Assembly (NCBI RefSeq): GCF_037201965.1 | Contig: NZ_CP147518.1 | Location: forward strand, 3,341,001 to 3,405,000 | Length of the DNA stretch: 64,000 nucleotides | Source: Spirosoma sp. SC4-14 | GTDB taxonomy: Bacteria > Bacteroidota > Bacteroidia > Cytophagales > Spirosomataceae | Direction: 5' to 3' | Part shown: in pieces, positions 43,984 through 51,397 of the stretch | How positions within the stretch are numbered: the stretch's first letter is position 1 | Layout of the letters: each line of letters starts with the position of its first letter | Program-made: the position numbers and the translations under genes | Notes under the pieces: model-generated | What the model was told of the DNA's origin: nothing | What the model saw: the letters and a program-made list of their open reading frames with translations, nothing else | Databases searched by the model: none

Positions 43984-44042
43984 CTCAGTAGGTGAAAAAA
44001 AGACGCCCCATACTACCGGGCGTCTTTTTTTCACCTACTGAG
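43984..44042. terminator. Bidirectional terminator with 25-bp perfect stem
   Basis: The arms 43984-44008 and 44018-44042 are perfectly complementary over 25 bp with a 9-nt loop. The core GACGCCC/GGGCGTC is flanked by A7/T7 runs, so the hairpin has a U-tract on either strand. It separates convergent mntH and the isochorismatase gene. Confidence 0.92.
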
Positions 44043-44063
44043 TAGTGTGTCAGTGCCAAATGA

Positions 44064-44627
44064 CTAGTTTAAGGCAGCAATAATGGCGTCGGTATCGCCG
44101 ACTTCACCAATTCTCGGAAAAATTAGTTTCAGACTGTGCTCATGCGCACTTGCAACCACATCGGTTATGGCATCCTGCGCAAATGCAATATTATAGCCCC
44201 GTTCACTGGCAGCCCGAGCGGTACTTTCTACGCCAATGCTGGTCGAAACGCCCGCCAGCACTATTCCCGTAATGCCCCGCTGTTTTAATTCTTCATCCAG
44301 CCCCGTTTCGTAAAAGGCGCTCCAGGTATGTTTCGTAATTAAAATATCGTTGGCCTCCGGCTTAATTTCTGACGTTAGTTCCAGTGATTCCGGAGTGTAA
44401 GACGACCGTGGTCTTAGCGGAGTATCCCGACGAATATTGTGTGTAGGGCCACCCAACGGATCAATAGTGACGATTACTACTGGTAGATTGGCGTTTCGAA
44501 AAGCAGATACCAGTTTGGCTGTATTGCCGAGCAGCGTGCTGGCGGGGATTAATAACGGGTAGCTAAGTGCACCTTTTTGGAGGTCGATTAAAACGAGAGC
44601 TGTTTGGGGATCGAGAGCTGTGATCAT
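44064..44627 (-). CDS. Isochorismatase-family hydrolase lacking the catalytic cysteine
   Basis: Cytoplasmic protein of about 187 residues in the isochorismatase fold. The Asp in VLIDLQKG (near 14-20) and the Lys in ITKHTWSAFY are conserved. In GVSTSIGVESTAR the position that holds Cys in nicotinamidases is Gly, as in true isochorismatases such as EntB and PhzD, so vinyl-ether hydrolysis is a better guess than amide hydrolysis. I start at the ATG at 44627 because the longer frame would lie inside the MFS gene. It is the last gene of the MarR operon, 37 bp after the MFS stop. Confidence 0.82.
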   Translation of the reverse strand: MITALDPQTALVLIDLQKGALSYPLLIPASTLLGNTAKLVSAFRNANLPVVIVTIDPLGGPTHNIRRDTPLRPRSSYTPESLELTSEIKPEANDILITKHTWSAFYETGLDEELKQRGITGIVLAGVSTSIGVESTARAASERGYNIAFAQDAITDVVASAHEHSLKLIFPRIGEVGDTDAIIAALN

Positions 44628-44664
44628 ACTACTGTTAGGTTTGAAAAACGAAAAAGAATCAGAC

Positions 44665-45924
44665 TTATATAGGAACTTCAGTGGGTGAAGTAGTGGGTAA
44701 GGCGGATGCCGATTGTTTAAGCTTATTTCTCTGAAAAAAACGCAGGTGCAGAACGCCAATAAGCAGGGCTAGAATCCCCTGGCACAGCACAGTGTTCTGT
44801 ACGCCAATGTGCTGTGAAATAGCACCCACAAGCAAACTGCCAATGGGTAAGGCACTGGAATAAGCCATGACATAGAGGCTAATCACTCGTCCTCGCATGG
44901 ATGGGGCTACGCGAGTTTGCAGCAGGGTATTGCTAATCGTAATCTGCGACATCATGCCAAAAGCGCCAATCACAATAAACAGCAGTGCCAATGGGTACCA
45001 GGGCGTATAGGAGAATAGAATAAGGCCCGTGCCAAAGACAAAGGTGTTGATCATGAGCACTCTGCTGAGGTTTGTTCCGGCTTTAAGTGAGGCCAGAAAG
45101 ATGGCTCCGATAAAGGCACCAAGACCAATGGCGCTGTCGATTAGGCCGAAGGTTGAAGCCGTACCGTGAAAGACGTCTTTTGCGTAAACGGGCATCAGTG
45201 TTGTAAAAGGGAGCACCAGCAAGCTAACCAGGCCCAGCATACTGATTATGTAGCGGATGGAAGGCGTTTGCCGGATATAACTAAACCCCTCAGCTAGTTC
45301 GCCCAGAATGTTTTTGGTATGGGTCTTCGGCACGTACGCTGGCAGTTTCATGAGCAGTAAGGAGCCAATAACGGCAATAAAGCTGACGGCATTCAGACCA
45401 AAACAAACGACTTCGCCCAGTTTTTCGATAGCGATTCCGGCAATGGCAGGACCTAGCAGTTTAGATAAATTGACCATCGAAGAATTCAGCGCCACGGCAT
45501 TGGGCAGGTCGCTTTTATCGTCGACCATTTCGTAAACCAGCGACTGGCGGGCAGGAACATCGAAGCCGTTGATAATGCCCAGCACGACACTCAACGCAAT
45601 AATTTCCCAAACCGCATAGTGCTTGAAGAAAACCACCAGCGTCAGCAAAATGGCCTGAACCATCGACAGAACCTGCGTCAACAGCAAAACCCGGTGCCGA
45701 TTATACCGGTCCGATACAACTCCGCCAATGGACGTAAACACGGCCGATGGAAACAGGGTGGCAAATACACTCACGCCAAGCATAAATTTGGAGTGCGTCA
45801 TGGAATAGATAACCCAGCTTACGGCGGTTTTCTGCATCCATGTTCCCAGTAAGGAGATCGACTGGCCGGTAAAGAACAATCGATAGTTACGGCTTTTAAA
45901 AGCACGAAATGTAGTCAGATTCAT
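44665..45924 (-). CDS. MFS transporter (EntS/MFS_3-like exporter)
   Basis: Twelve-helix major facilitator protein, 419 residues. It opens with FKSRNYRLFFTGQSISLLGTW, the typical DUF894/MFS_3 start, and the loop 2-3 motif is visible in GGVVSDRYNRHRVL. This group contains siderophore exporters and drug efflux pumps. It lies in a minus-strand run behind a MarR regulator and a small membrane protein and before an isochorismatase-like hydrolase, so it may export a substance that MarR senses. Confidence 0.9.
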   Translation of the reverse strand: MNLTTFRAFKSRNYRLFFTGQSISLLGTWMQKTAVSWVIYSMTHSKFMLGVSVFATLFPSAVFTSIGGVVSDRYNRHRVLLLTQVLSMVQAILLTLVVFFKHYAVWEIIALSVVLGIINGFDVPARQSLVYEMVDDKSDLPNAVALNSSMVNLSKLLGPAIAGIAIEKLGEVVCFGLNAVSFIAVIGSLLLMKLPAYVPKTHTKNILGELAEGFSYIRQTPSIRYIISMLGLVSLLVLPFTTLMPVYAKDVFHGTASTFGLIDSAIGLGAFIGAIFLASLKAGTNLSRVLMINTFVFGTGLILFSYTPWYPLALLFIVIGAFGMMSQITISNTLLQTRVAPSMRGRVISLYVMAYSSALPIGSLLVGAISQHIGVQNTVLCQGILALLIGVLHLRFFQRNKLKQSASALPTTSPTEVPI

Positions 45925-46021
45925 AACGTTGATGATTGTATTGCTGACTGGTCGGGGAAGCTCATCAATCAGTAAATTCCTGAGCGGATTTATTGGTATC
46001 CACTCGTTTATCGCTAAAAGC

Positions 46022-46330
46022 TCAGGGAGTCAACTTATCCATGAAGGTTATGCTCGCCATGATCGAAATCACTACGAAACCTAAAAACAGGAGCAGCATC
46101 GATAGCTTATTCTGAGGAGATACGTTGCTTACCCGTAGCAGAACATAGCCCACCAGCAGATTAAAACAGGCCCAGAGTACATTGACAGTTGGCGATGACA
46201 GACCCTTGCCGGGTGGATTGGCAAATGGCGTTGGAAATGGATCGCCAGAAACGCCGTGCGTGTAATGAGGAACTACATTGGCTAAAAACAGGCCAGCAAA
46301 AAAGGCGGCAAGATACTGATACCATTTCAT
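46022..46330 (-). CDS. Small membrane protein, unknown
   Basis: Protein of 102 residues with three hydrophobic segments: YLAAFFAGLFLANVVPHY at the start, VNVLWACFNLLVGYVLL in the middle (about 49-65) and SMLLLFLGFVVISIMASI near the end. The loop HGVSGDPFPTPFANPPGKG is probably extracytoplasmic. It lies 49 bp after the MarR gene and 97 bp before the MFS gene on the same strand, so it may belong to that operon. I do not recognise a named family. Confidence 0.7.
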   Translation of the reverse strand: MKWYQYLAAFFAGLFLANVVPHYTHGVSGDPFPTPFANPPGKGLSSPTVNVLWACFNLLVGYVLLRVSNVSPQNKLSMLLLFLGFVVISIMASITFMDKLTP

Positions 46331-46379
46331 ACTGTTGATGGGTTGATCGGTTACAACTTGCTGATGTTAACTAGTTCTT

Positions 46380-46820
46380 TTAATCGAAGTCGACCAGTTT
46401 GCCTAATGGGCCTAGAGCCTGTCGCAGGATAGCCTGTTCTTCTGGCGAGCAGGTTTGAGTTATGGCCTTGTTCAGCCATTCATTGCCTTCATGCCTTGCA
46501 TTGGTCAGAAGGGCCTGGCCGGTTTCCGACAGCGAGATCATTACCTTACGCTTGTCGGTTTCTGATGGCGTGCGAACAATATAGCCAAGGTCTCCAAGGT
46601 GATTCAGTATCTGTGACATCGACTGCGTAGTGACCTTTTCTTGCCGGGCCAGTTCGCTGGGTAGCATTTGTGTATGTTCGTTGAGCTGCTTAATGACAGC
46701 CCGCTCTGTCAGCGAGAGTTTTTCGTGGGTTGGCGACTTACTACGCAGTTTTTTTACGAGCCGTGACAGAACCATCCGCAGGTCGGAAGGTAGATGAGTA
46801 TCGTCTTGGGTAGTGCTCAT
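46380..46820 (-). CDS. MarR-family transcriptional regulator
   Basis: Winged-helix regulator of 146 residues. The recognition region MLPSELARQEKVTTQSMSQI and the wing VRTPSETDKRKVMISLSETG are typical. A perfect AACTT inverted repeat lies just upstream of its start and downstream of its -7 box, so it probably represses its own operon. The following genes encode a small membrane protein, an MFS exporter and an isochorismatase-like enzyme, suggesting release of repression by the exported compound or its precursor. Confidence 0.92.
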   Translation of the reverse strand: MSTTQDDTHLPSDLRMVLSRLVKKLRSKSPTHEKLSLTERAVIKQLNEHTQMLPSELARQEKVTTQSMSQILNHLGDLGYIVRTPSETDKRKVMISLSETGQALLTNARHEGNEWLNKAITQTCSPEEQAILRQALGPLGKLVDFD

Positions 46821-46831
46821 TTTGTAAGGAA

Positions 46832-46858
46832 AACTTGTTAAGTTACTTTACAAAAGTA
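46832..46858 (-). promoter_or_regulatory. MarR-operon promoter and probable operator
   Basis: On the minus strand TACTTTTG (46851-46858) is an exact TAnnTTTG -7 element. AACTT-GTT-AAGTT at 46832-46844 is a perfect inverted repeat around the expected transcription start, 12 bp upstream of the MarR start codon, a common operator position. CAAA at 46882-46885 could be the -33 element. Confidence 0.6.
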
Positions 46859-46961
46859 CGGCATAATTATAACACTTTAAACAAACTGCCATTAAAGAAT
46901 TATTAACATTAGTTGGTAGCAACCGGGCACCGGCAGCGGTTGATGGCCAATGGCAGGGTGT

Positions 46962-48143
46962 TTACAGCAACTGAGCAATGTAGCTGTTTCGGCGGAGTAG
47001 ATTGCTGCAAAGCCAGCTCAGGCTAGCGGCACCCATACAGACAAAAATGAATTTGGCGAAAGCTGGCACGTTGACCCAAAGAAGGGCGAACTGAAGCCAG
47101 GTGACAAATCCGTAATGGACCATATAAATCGTGTAAGCATTGGCCGATACACTTGTCCAGAATCGGACTGGCCGGGTGAAGATTTGTTTAAAAATGCTCA
47201 GGCAAGCGCCAATGCTGGCCAGGCAACTACCTACAAATGCCAGGTCATAGAAGAAAAAGCCCTGGGTTTCGGTCAGATTTCCCTGCCTGACCTGAGCGGT
47301 ACCAAAATCTGAAACTGCCAGAAAAAAAACGTAGCATCCTATACTTAGGCCAACCCAAAATAGCCAGTTTTTGCCAAACAGTTTACCAAAGTAAAAAAAG
47401 AACGGCTCCCAGGAAGTAGCGCCCAGGCAACTCCCCAACAAAAAGAACAGCAGGTAAAATAAAAGTCGATTCAATTGGAAATCGAATGGCCCCCACCGGC
47501 CGATCCAGGTATATTGGCCTACCCACAGACTAAGTGGAATCAGGCTCAGGGCAACTAGGCCGAAAAGGATGATGCCAAATCGGATTGGGGAACTGGCCTG
47601 ACGAAGAAACCATTGCCCCATCACTGGATAAATCGTTGGCGAAATTCGATAAATCAGTACGGCAAGGCCGTCGAAAACCAGCAGAAGCCAGATAAACCAG
47701 GGAGGACCGACGGGCCATTGCTGGTGGACAATGTAATCGCTAATGAACTGCTCTAGCGTAAACGAGTGAGTAGCCAGGTAGTAGGAAGGTACATAGGCCA
47801 GCGGTATTAGTACGCATTCGGCTATCAGAAACGGGATGCCTAGCCGAATTGCGCGATCGGCTAAGTAAGCCTGTGTGCCTTTCCGCTCAAGCCCCCGATA
47901 AACAAATAAGCCACTGATGAGGAACATAAGTGGCATGAAAAACAAATCGTTGAAGCCGATGAACACATCCATACCCAGCCAGCGGGCCTGATCGACAACG
48001 GGAGCGGTTGAGAGAATGTATTGTGCAGGGTTAAAATAGCCGTAGGTAGGGTAAGCCATAGCGGCATGATGGGCTACAACCAGTAGCGTAACAAACGCAC
48101 GCAGATAGTCGAGCCAGATTGCCCGATTACTACCAGCTTTCAT
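46962..48143 (-). CDS. Acyltransferase-3 family membrane protein
   Basis: Polytopic protein of 393 residues with about ten helices. The N-terminus RAIWLDYLRAFVTLLVVAHH is the acyltransferase-3 opening with the conserved His after the first helix, and FMPLMFLISGLFVYRGLERKG is the second typical block. This family acylates cell-surface sugars or, in the MdoC/OpgC branch, glucans. The gene is monocistronic as far as can be seen. The acceptor is not known. Confidence 0.9.
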   Translation of the reverse strand: MKAGSNRAIWLDYLRAFVTLLVVAHHAAMAYPTYGYFNPAQYILSTAPVVDQARWLGMDVFIGFNDLFFMPLMFLISGLFVYRGLERKGTQAYLADRAIRLGIPFLIAECVLIPLAYVPSYYLATHSFTLEQFISDYIVHQQWPVGPPWFIWLLLVFDGLAVLIYRISPTIYPVMGQWFLRQASSPIRFGIILFGLVALSLIPLSLWVGQYTWIGRWGPFDFQLNRLLFYLLFFLLGSCLGATSWEPFFFYFGKLFGKNWLFWVGLSIGCYVFFLAVSDFGTAQVRQGNLTETQGFFFYDLAFVGSCLASIGACLSIFKQIFTRPVRFWTSVSANAYTIYMVHYGFVTWLQFALLWVNVPAFAKFIFVCMGAASLSWLCSNLLRRNSYIAQLL

Positions 48144-48385
48144 AGAATTGGGACGTAAAATTGATCAAATCAAGGAGGAGGAAAAAACAGAAATGTTGCA
48201 TCGGCATCACGGGCAAGATGCGCAATGAACAATTAAAAATAGTGTCAAAAAAAAAGTAACAACGCAAAAAGGCTGCGCAGAAGCCATAAATCTTTGTGTT
48301 GTCAAGCTGGCAAATCGGGTAGTAGTTCGTCATTTGAACCAATGCCCAATAGCTAACCGCTTATAAATTATGTCTATCGACAACC

Positions 48386-48693
48386 ATGAAATTCAACTTT
48401 TTAACCCACAACAAAGCGAAAGTCTTCAATCAGGAAGGCAACTGTGGGACAGCAAAACGCAAAACCAGAATAACCAAAACACCGTAGCGTATACGTGGGC
48501 TATGTATAAGCAACTGTTTCCGGAAGCCCGATTGTACGTGTTCGATCTGGCTGGATATGGGCAGGCCCCGCTTCGGGTAAAACAGAATGATGTCTATCTG
48601 ATTGCCGGATGGTCTGATAAAGTATTCGATGTTTTACAAAACCTCGAAGAAGGAGAAACGACTCTTAAGAAGGTGTTTGAGTTAGTGATTTGA
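48386..48693 (+). pseudogene. Collapsed TROVE-domain (Ro60-like) gene: N- and C-terminal ends joined out of frame
   Basis: Starting at the ATG at 48386 the frame reads MKFNFLTHNKAKVFNQEGNC, which I recognise as the N-terminus of Bacteroidota TROVE proteins, then stops at 48487. In another frame the sequence to 48693 reads AYTWAMYKQLFPEARLYVFD and then NDVYLIAGWSDKVFDVL, the C-terminal vWA end of the same family. The ~450 residues between, holding the RNA-binding HEAT-like ring, are missing. A 107-codon frame from 48370 spans the junction, so a small C-terminal product could still be made. The family binds Y RNAs and helps RNA quality control. Confidence 0.68.
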
Positions 48694-48749
48694 GTAACTC
48701 GTGCCGCTGTCGACAGGCAGTGCGAAAAAAGTATTTAGTGCTAGTACAG

Positions 48750-48895
48750 GTGTCGTAAAACAGAGATACTTCGATCCAAAGAAAGCCTGTGAAGGCTAAG
48801 CCGGGAAAAGCCGGTATGTTCTCTGTTTGCCCGTTGCCCTGTATTGATTGTAGCAAGTGCCGTAGAACTGGACTTCGCCTGTTGCCTTGCTGTTT
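48750..48895 (+). ncRNA. Possible structured RNA downstream of the TROVE remnant
   Basis: ACAGAGA (48760-48766) pairs with TCTCTGT (48820-48826), enclosing AGCC/GGCT and CCGG/CCGG hairpins with purine-rich loops. After it, GCAAG (48853-48857) pairs with CTTGC (48886-48890) around an inner AACTGG/CCTGTT stem with an ACTTCG loop. The nested helices and position directly behind a TROVE gene suggest a Y-RNA-like transcript. The conserved Ro-binding sequence is not evident, so this is only a candidate. A strong hairpin ends the region at 48941. Confidence 0.3.
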
Positions 48896-48904
48896 TCTAT
48901 CATG

Positions 48905-48941
48905 AGTCATTGGTCAGATGCTTTTCCGGTGCCCAATGACT
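48905..48941 (+). terminator. Terminator after the TROVE remnant / RNA candidate
   Basis: AGTCATTGG (48905-48913) and CCAATGACT (48933-48941) form a perfect 9-bp stem, and T6 runs from 48941. It lies between the plus-strand remnant and the convergent ABC gene. Confidence 0.7.
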
Positions 48942-48947
48942 TTTTTC

Positions 48948-49682
48948 CTAAAGGGAAGTTGATCTAAGCTGAATAGATTCCCAGAAATTCAGCTCGGCAT
49001 TGACGCCGGTCCGTGGATCGGCTACGAACTCATTGATGGTATCAAACGAAGTCATGACGCCCCGGTCGAGATAGCCGAAGCGCGTACCGACTGTTAGCGC
49101 TTCCCGAATGTCGTGGGTAACGAACAAGGCGGTCATCGAATATTGCTGAGCTACCCGGCCAAACAACAACTGCATACTGGCTCTTGTCTGAGCATCTAAA
49201 TTGCCAAAAGGTTCATCTAATAACAGCAAACGGGGTTTTATGATTAGTGCCCGGCCAAACGAAACCCGCTGTCGTTGCCCACCCGATAGCTGACCTGGGT
49301 GTTTTTGAGCCTGATCGCTAAGTTCCAGATCCGCTAATAAGTCGTTTACCTGCTGATCGACCCTCGTTTTGTCGACGTTTCTGATCCGTAAACCAAAGGC
49401 TACATTTTCAAATACGTTCAGATGCGGAAACAGCAGCGGTTCCTGGTATAAATAAACGATCTGACGGCGCTCGGGAGGAATGGTCAATATACTTTTTCCG
49501 TCCATTCGAATGTCGCCGTCGTTTGCCGATTCAAGCCCTGCCAGAATCTTCAACAACGTTGTTTTGCCGCAACCCGACCGACCCAGCACAGCAAACACCT
49601 CGCCCGCTGGCAACTCAAAAGATACATTGCTCAGAATGGACGATTGGTTAAATCGTTTCGATAAGCCAAGAACATCAAGCAT
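48948..49682 (-). CDS. ABC transporter ATP-binding protein without adjacent permease
   Basis: Cytoplasmic ATPase of about 244 residues. Walker A GRSGCGKTT is at 34-42, the Q-loop is in YLYQEPLLFPHLN, the signature is LSGGQRQRVSFGRAL, Walker B is LLLLDEPFGNLD and the H-loop is THDIREAL, so all parts needed for hydrolysis are present. It resembles the CysA/PotA branch but has no C-terminal TOBE domain. The ATG at 49682 is used. Upstream lie two related amidotransferase-fold genes on the same strand; no permease or binding protein is nearby. Confidence 0.9.
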   Translation of the reverse strand: MLDVLGLSKRFNQSSILSNVSFELPAGEVFAVLGRSGCGKTTLLKILAGLESANDGDIRMDGKSILTIPPERRQIVYLYQEPLLFPHLNVFENVAFGLRIRNVDKTRVDQQVNDLLADLELSDQAQKHPGQLSGGQRQRVSFGRALIIKPRLLLLDEPFGNLDAQTRASMQLLFGRVAQQYSMTALFVTHDIREALTVGTRFGYLDRGVMTSFDTINEFVADPRTGVNAELNFWESIQLRSTSL

Positions 49683-49736
49683 AGAGCGAAAGTACAACAG
49701 GTTGACCATTTACCCGCTTTTCTTTACCGGGTAGGG

Positions 49737-50396
49737 TCATAAAAAGGCAACGGCACCTTCGCCATACATTGCTTTGTCGATCGTCATTTTGCCGGGTGTG
49801 GGCTTAATGCCCGATAGCCATTCTGTTAACTTATCGACGTAATTGTCGAGGTGACTAATCTGCTGCACGCCATGTTCAACAATAGGGTCGAGGGTAGTCG
49901 CAAAAAGTGTACCGCCATACTGACTGGTTTCCCACGAAATTACATCACCTTCCGGGTTGGCCTGTATTATTTCGGCCTGGGGTGGAATCCGGGTATAAAC
50001 CCCGTGTGTATGCCAGCAGGCCTGACGCGGAGTTAGCCCCCGATAAATCGGATGATGGTAATTGGTTGCTGAAACGGGCGGATTGTTGGGGGTTTCTACC
50101 CACCAATAGTTGTTTACCGGTCGATCTTCCCACTGAGCATCGAGCCAGTCGGCCGTGCTATCGCCTTCAACAAATACTTTCTTTCCCTGATTCAGAAACG
50201 AATAGATGACTTCCTGGCGACTGGCCAGTTCCTGTTGATTCGATTGAAAAGGGATTACGAGCGCATCCAGTCCGGCCACGGCGTTGCTGGTCAGGTCGTA
50301 AACATAAATGAGTTTATAAATGTCGCGGTATTTGGGGGCGGTGGCCATCGCATAGTGCGACCATACCCCATTAAAAATAAGTCCGATCGTTTGCAT
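49737..50396 (-). CDS. ThuA/amidotransferase-fold protein A, unknown
   Basis: About 219 residues, no signal peptide. The sequence shows an alternating strand-helix layout (MQTIGLIFNGVWSHYAMA, then LDALVIPF, then YSFLNQGKKVFVEGDS) that resembles the class I amidotransferase-like (ThuA) fold, with a conserved-looking ACWHTHGVYTRIPPQAEII segment near 127-145. No Cys nucleophile in the usual elbow is visible. It is clearly similar to the next upstream gene product (LD/FD-xLVxP, FLNxGK, HGxx...PxAxI), so the two are paralogues. Start at the ATG at 50396; the frame extends to a TTG three codons earlier. Confidence 0.65.
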   Translation of the reverse strand: MQTIGLIFNGVWSHYAMATAPKYRDIYKLIYVYDLTSNAVAGLDALVIPFQSNQQELASRQEVIYSFLNQGKKVFVEGDSTADWLDAQWEDRPVNNYWWVETPNNPPVSATNYHHPIYRGLTPRQACWHTHGVYTRIPPQAEIIQANPEGDVISWETSQYGGTLFATTLDPIVEHGVQQISHLDNYVDKLTEWLSGIKPTPGKMTIDKAMYGEGAVAFL

Positions 50397-50427
50397 AGTT
50401 GACAAGAAACTGAGTTACTGAAAAGAC

Positions 50428-51042
50428 CTAGGCTACAACAGGTTTAGACGATAGCAGCCGGAGGAAATTGCGATATAGTTTTACAAGAGCCACGTCCTGT
50501 TTTCCGGCATAGGTCACATCGGCCAGAGGGCCACTGGCGGTCATGAAAATGATGCCACGGGTACTAACTTCATCGAGTACGACAATGGGGCGTTGCCAGG
50601 TATCATCGATCACAATATCGGCACCAGGAGCAGCCTCGATGTAGCCACAGGCCCACCATCCGCTCATACCATGCGAGTAGATAAGCTCGTTGATGTCAAC
50701 GCCATCAGTGAGATGATACCGATCCGTTTTCAGGAAATAACGGGTTTCGATAGTCCGTTTCGAATTGTCCATTATCCACTGATTTCCCGGAATCCAGTTT
50801 GTAAACCAGCCGTCAGAACAGACCAGCGCCTTGCCATCATTCAAAAAATCGAGCACCTTGTTCCTAAGCTTAAGCATGGCAACGTGATCGGAGCCGTTTG
50901 GTACAACCAGTACATCGAAAGGAGTGAGGTCGGGATCAAAATCCTGGGTTATGCTGACAACGGTATAAGTGATCAGGTCGTTGGAGACATAATAGTCTGA
51001 CAATCCCGCAATGTTATTCGAAATGAGCAGAGCCTGAAGCAT
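50428..51042 (-). CDS. ThuA/amidotransferase-fold protein B, unknown
   Basis: Protein of 204 residues related to the downstream gene product: FDVLVVPNGSD aligns with LDALVIPFQSN, LDFLNDGKALVCSDGW with YSFLNQGKKVFVEGD, and SHGMSGWWACGYIEAAPGAD with CWHTHGVYTRIPPQAE. Both are short and probably cytoplasmic. It is the first gene of a three-gene minus-strand unit ending with the ABC ATPase (gaps 31 and 54 bp). I do not recognise a specific family; sensing or hydrolysing a small molecule handled by the ATPase is a guess. Confidence 0.65.
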   Translation of the reverse strand: MLQALLISNNIAGLSDYYVSNDLITYTVVSITQDFDPDLTPFDVLVVPNGSDHVAMLKLRNKVLDFLNDGKALVCSDGWFTNWIPGNQWIMDNSKRTIETRYFLKTDRYHLTDGVDINELIYSHGMSGWWACGYIEAAPGADIVIDDTWQRPIVVLDEVSTRGIIFMTASGPLADVTYAGKQDVALVKLYRNFLRLLSSKPVVA

Positions 51043-51397
51043 ACGTAGTTCTTGACTAAAGCGTCAGGGCTTTCGTAGTAGCTGTGCCATATATACTTCT
51101 TGCGTCACAAAGTAATGCGGCACAACTGACTACGAAAGCTCTGACTAAAGATCTATACGCTTTTGGGCTCGATTTGGATTCTGAATCTGAATTTAGATGA
51201 ACAATATACAGAAAAATAGTGGTTTAACCCTGATTAAAACGTACTTATCGATTTTTTGGCCTTATTGCATTTTAACTTATGATGAGTAGTTAGAGCGGAT
51301 AATTTGCCATCGGAAAAGCCAGATGAGCAGGCGGCAAATCACTAACGATCGTCAATGAAGGCATAGCGCATCTGGATTATAACCGACCTAAACTAAT
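51043..51397. other. 355-bp divergent intergenic region with a long hairpin
   Basis: No gene is visible here. The dominant structure is an imperfect inverted repeat: 51063-51088 against 51119-51145, with only two mismatches and one gap across 26-27 nt arms and a 30-nt loop. The remaining 250 bp toward the M20 gene are AT-rich and probably hold its promoter, but I see no exact TAnnTTTG box. The hairpin could be a repeat-element relic or act in the leader of the minus-strand operon, whose start lies 20 bp away. Confidence 0.5.

Noticed and set aside
48192..48227. 11-codon frame after a GGAGGAGG sequence, upstream of the TROVE remnant
   Set aside because: The purine-rich stretch is 12 nt away and the peptide is too short to support; it could be chance in an AT-rich gap.
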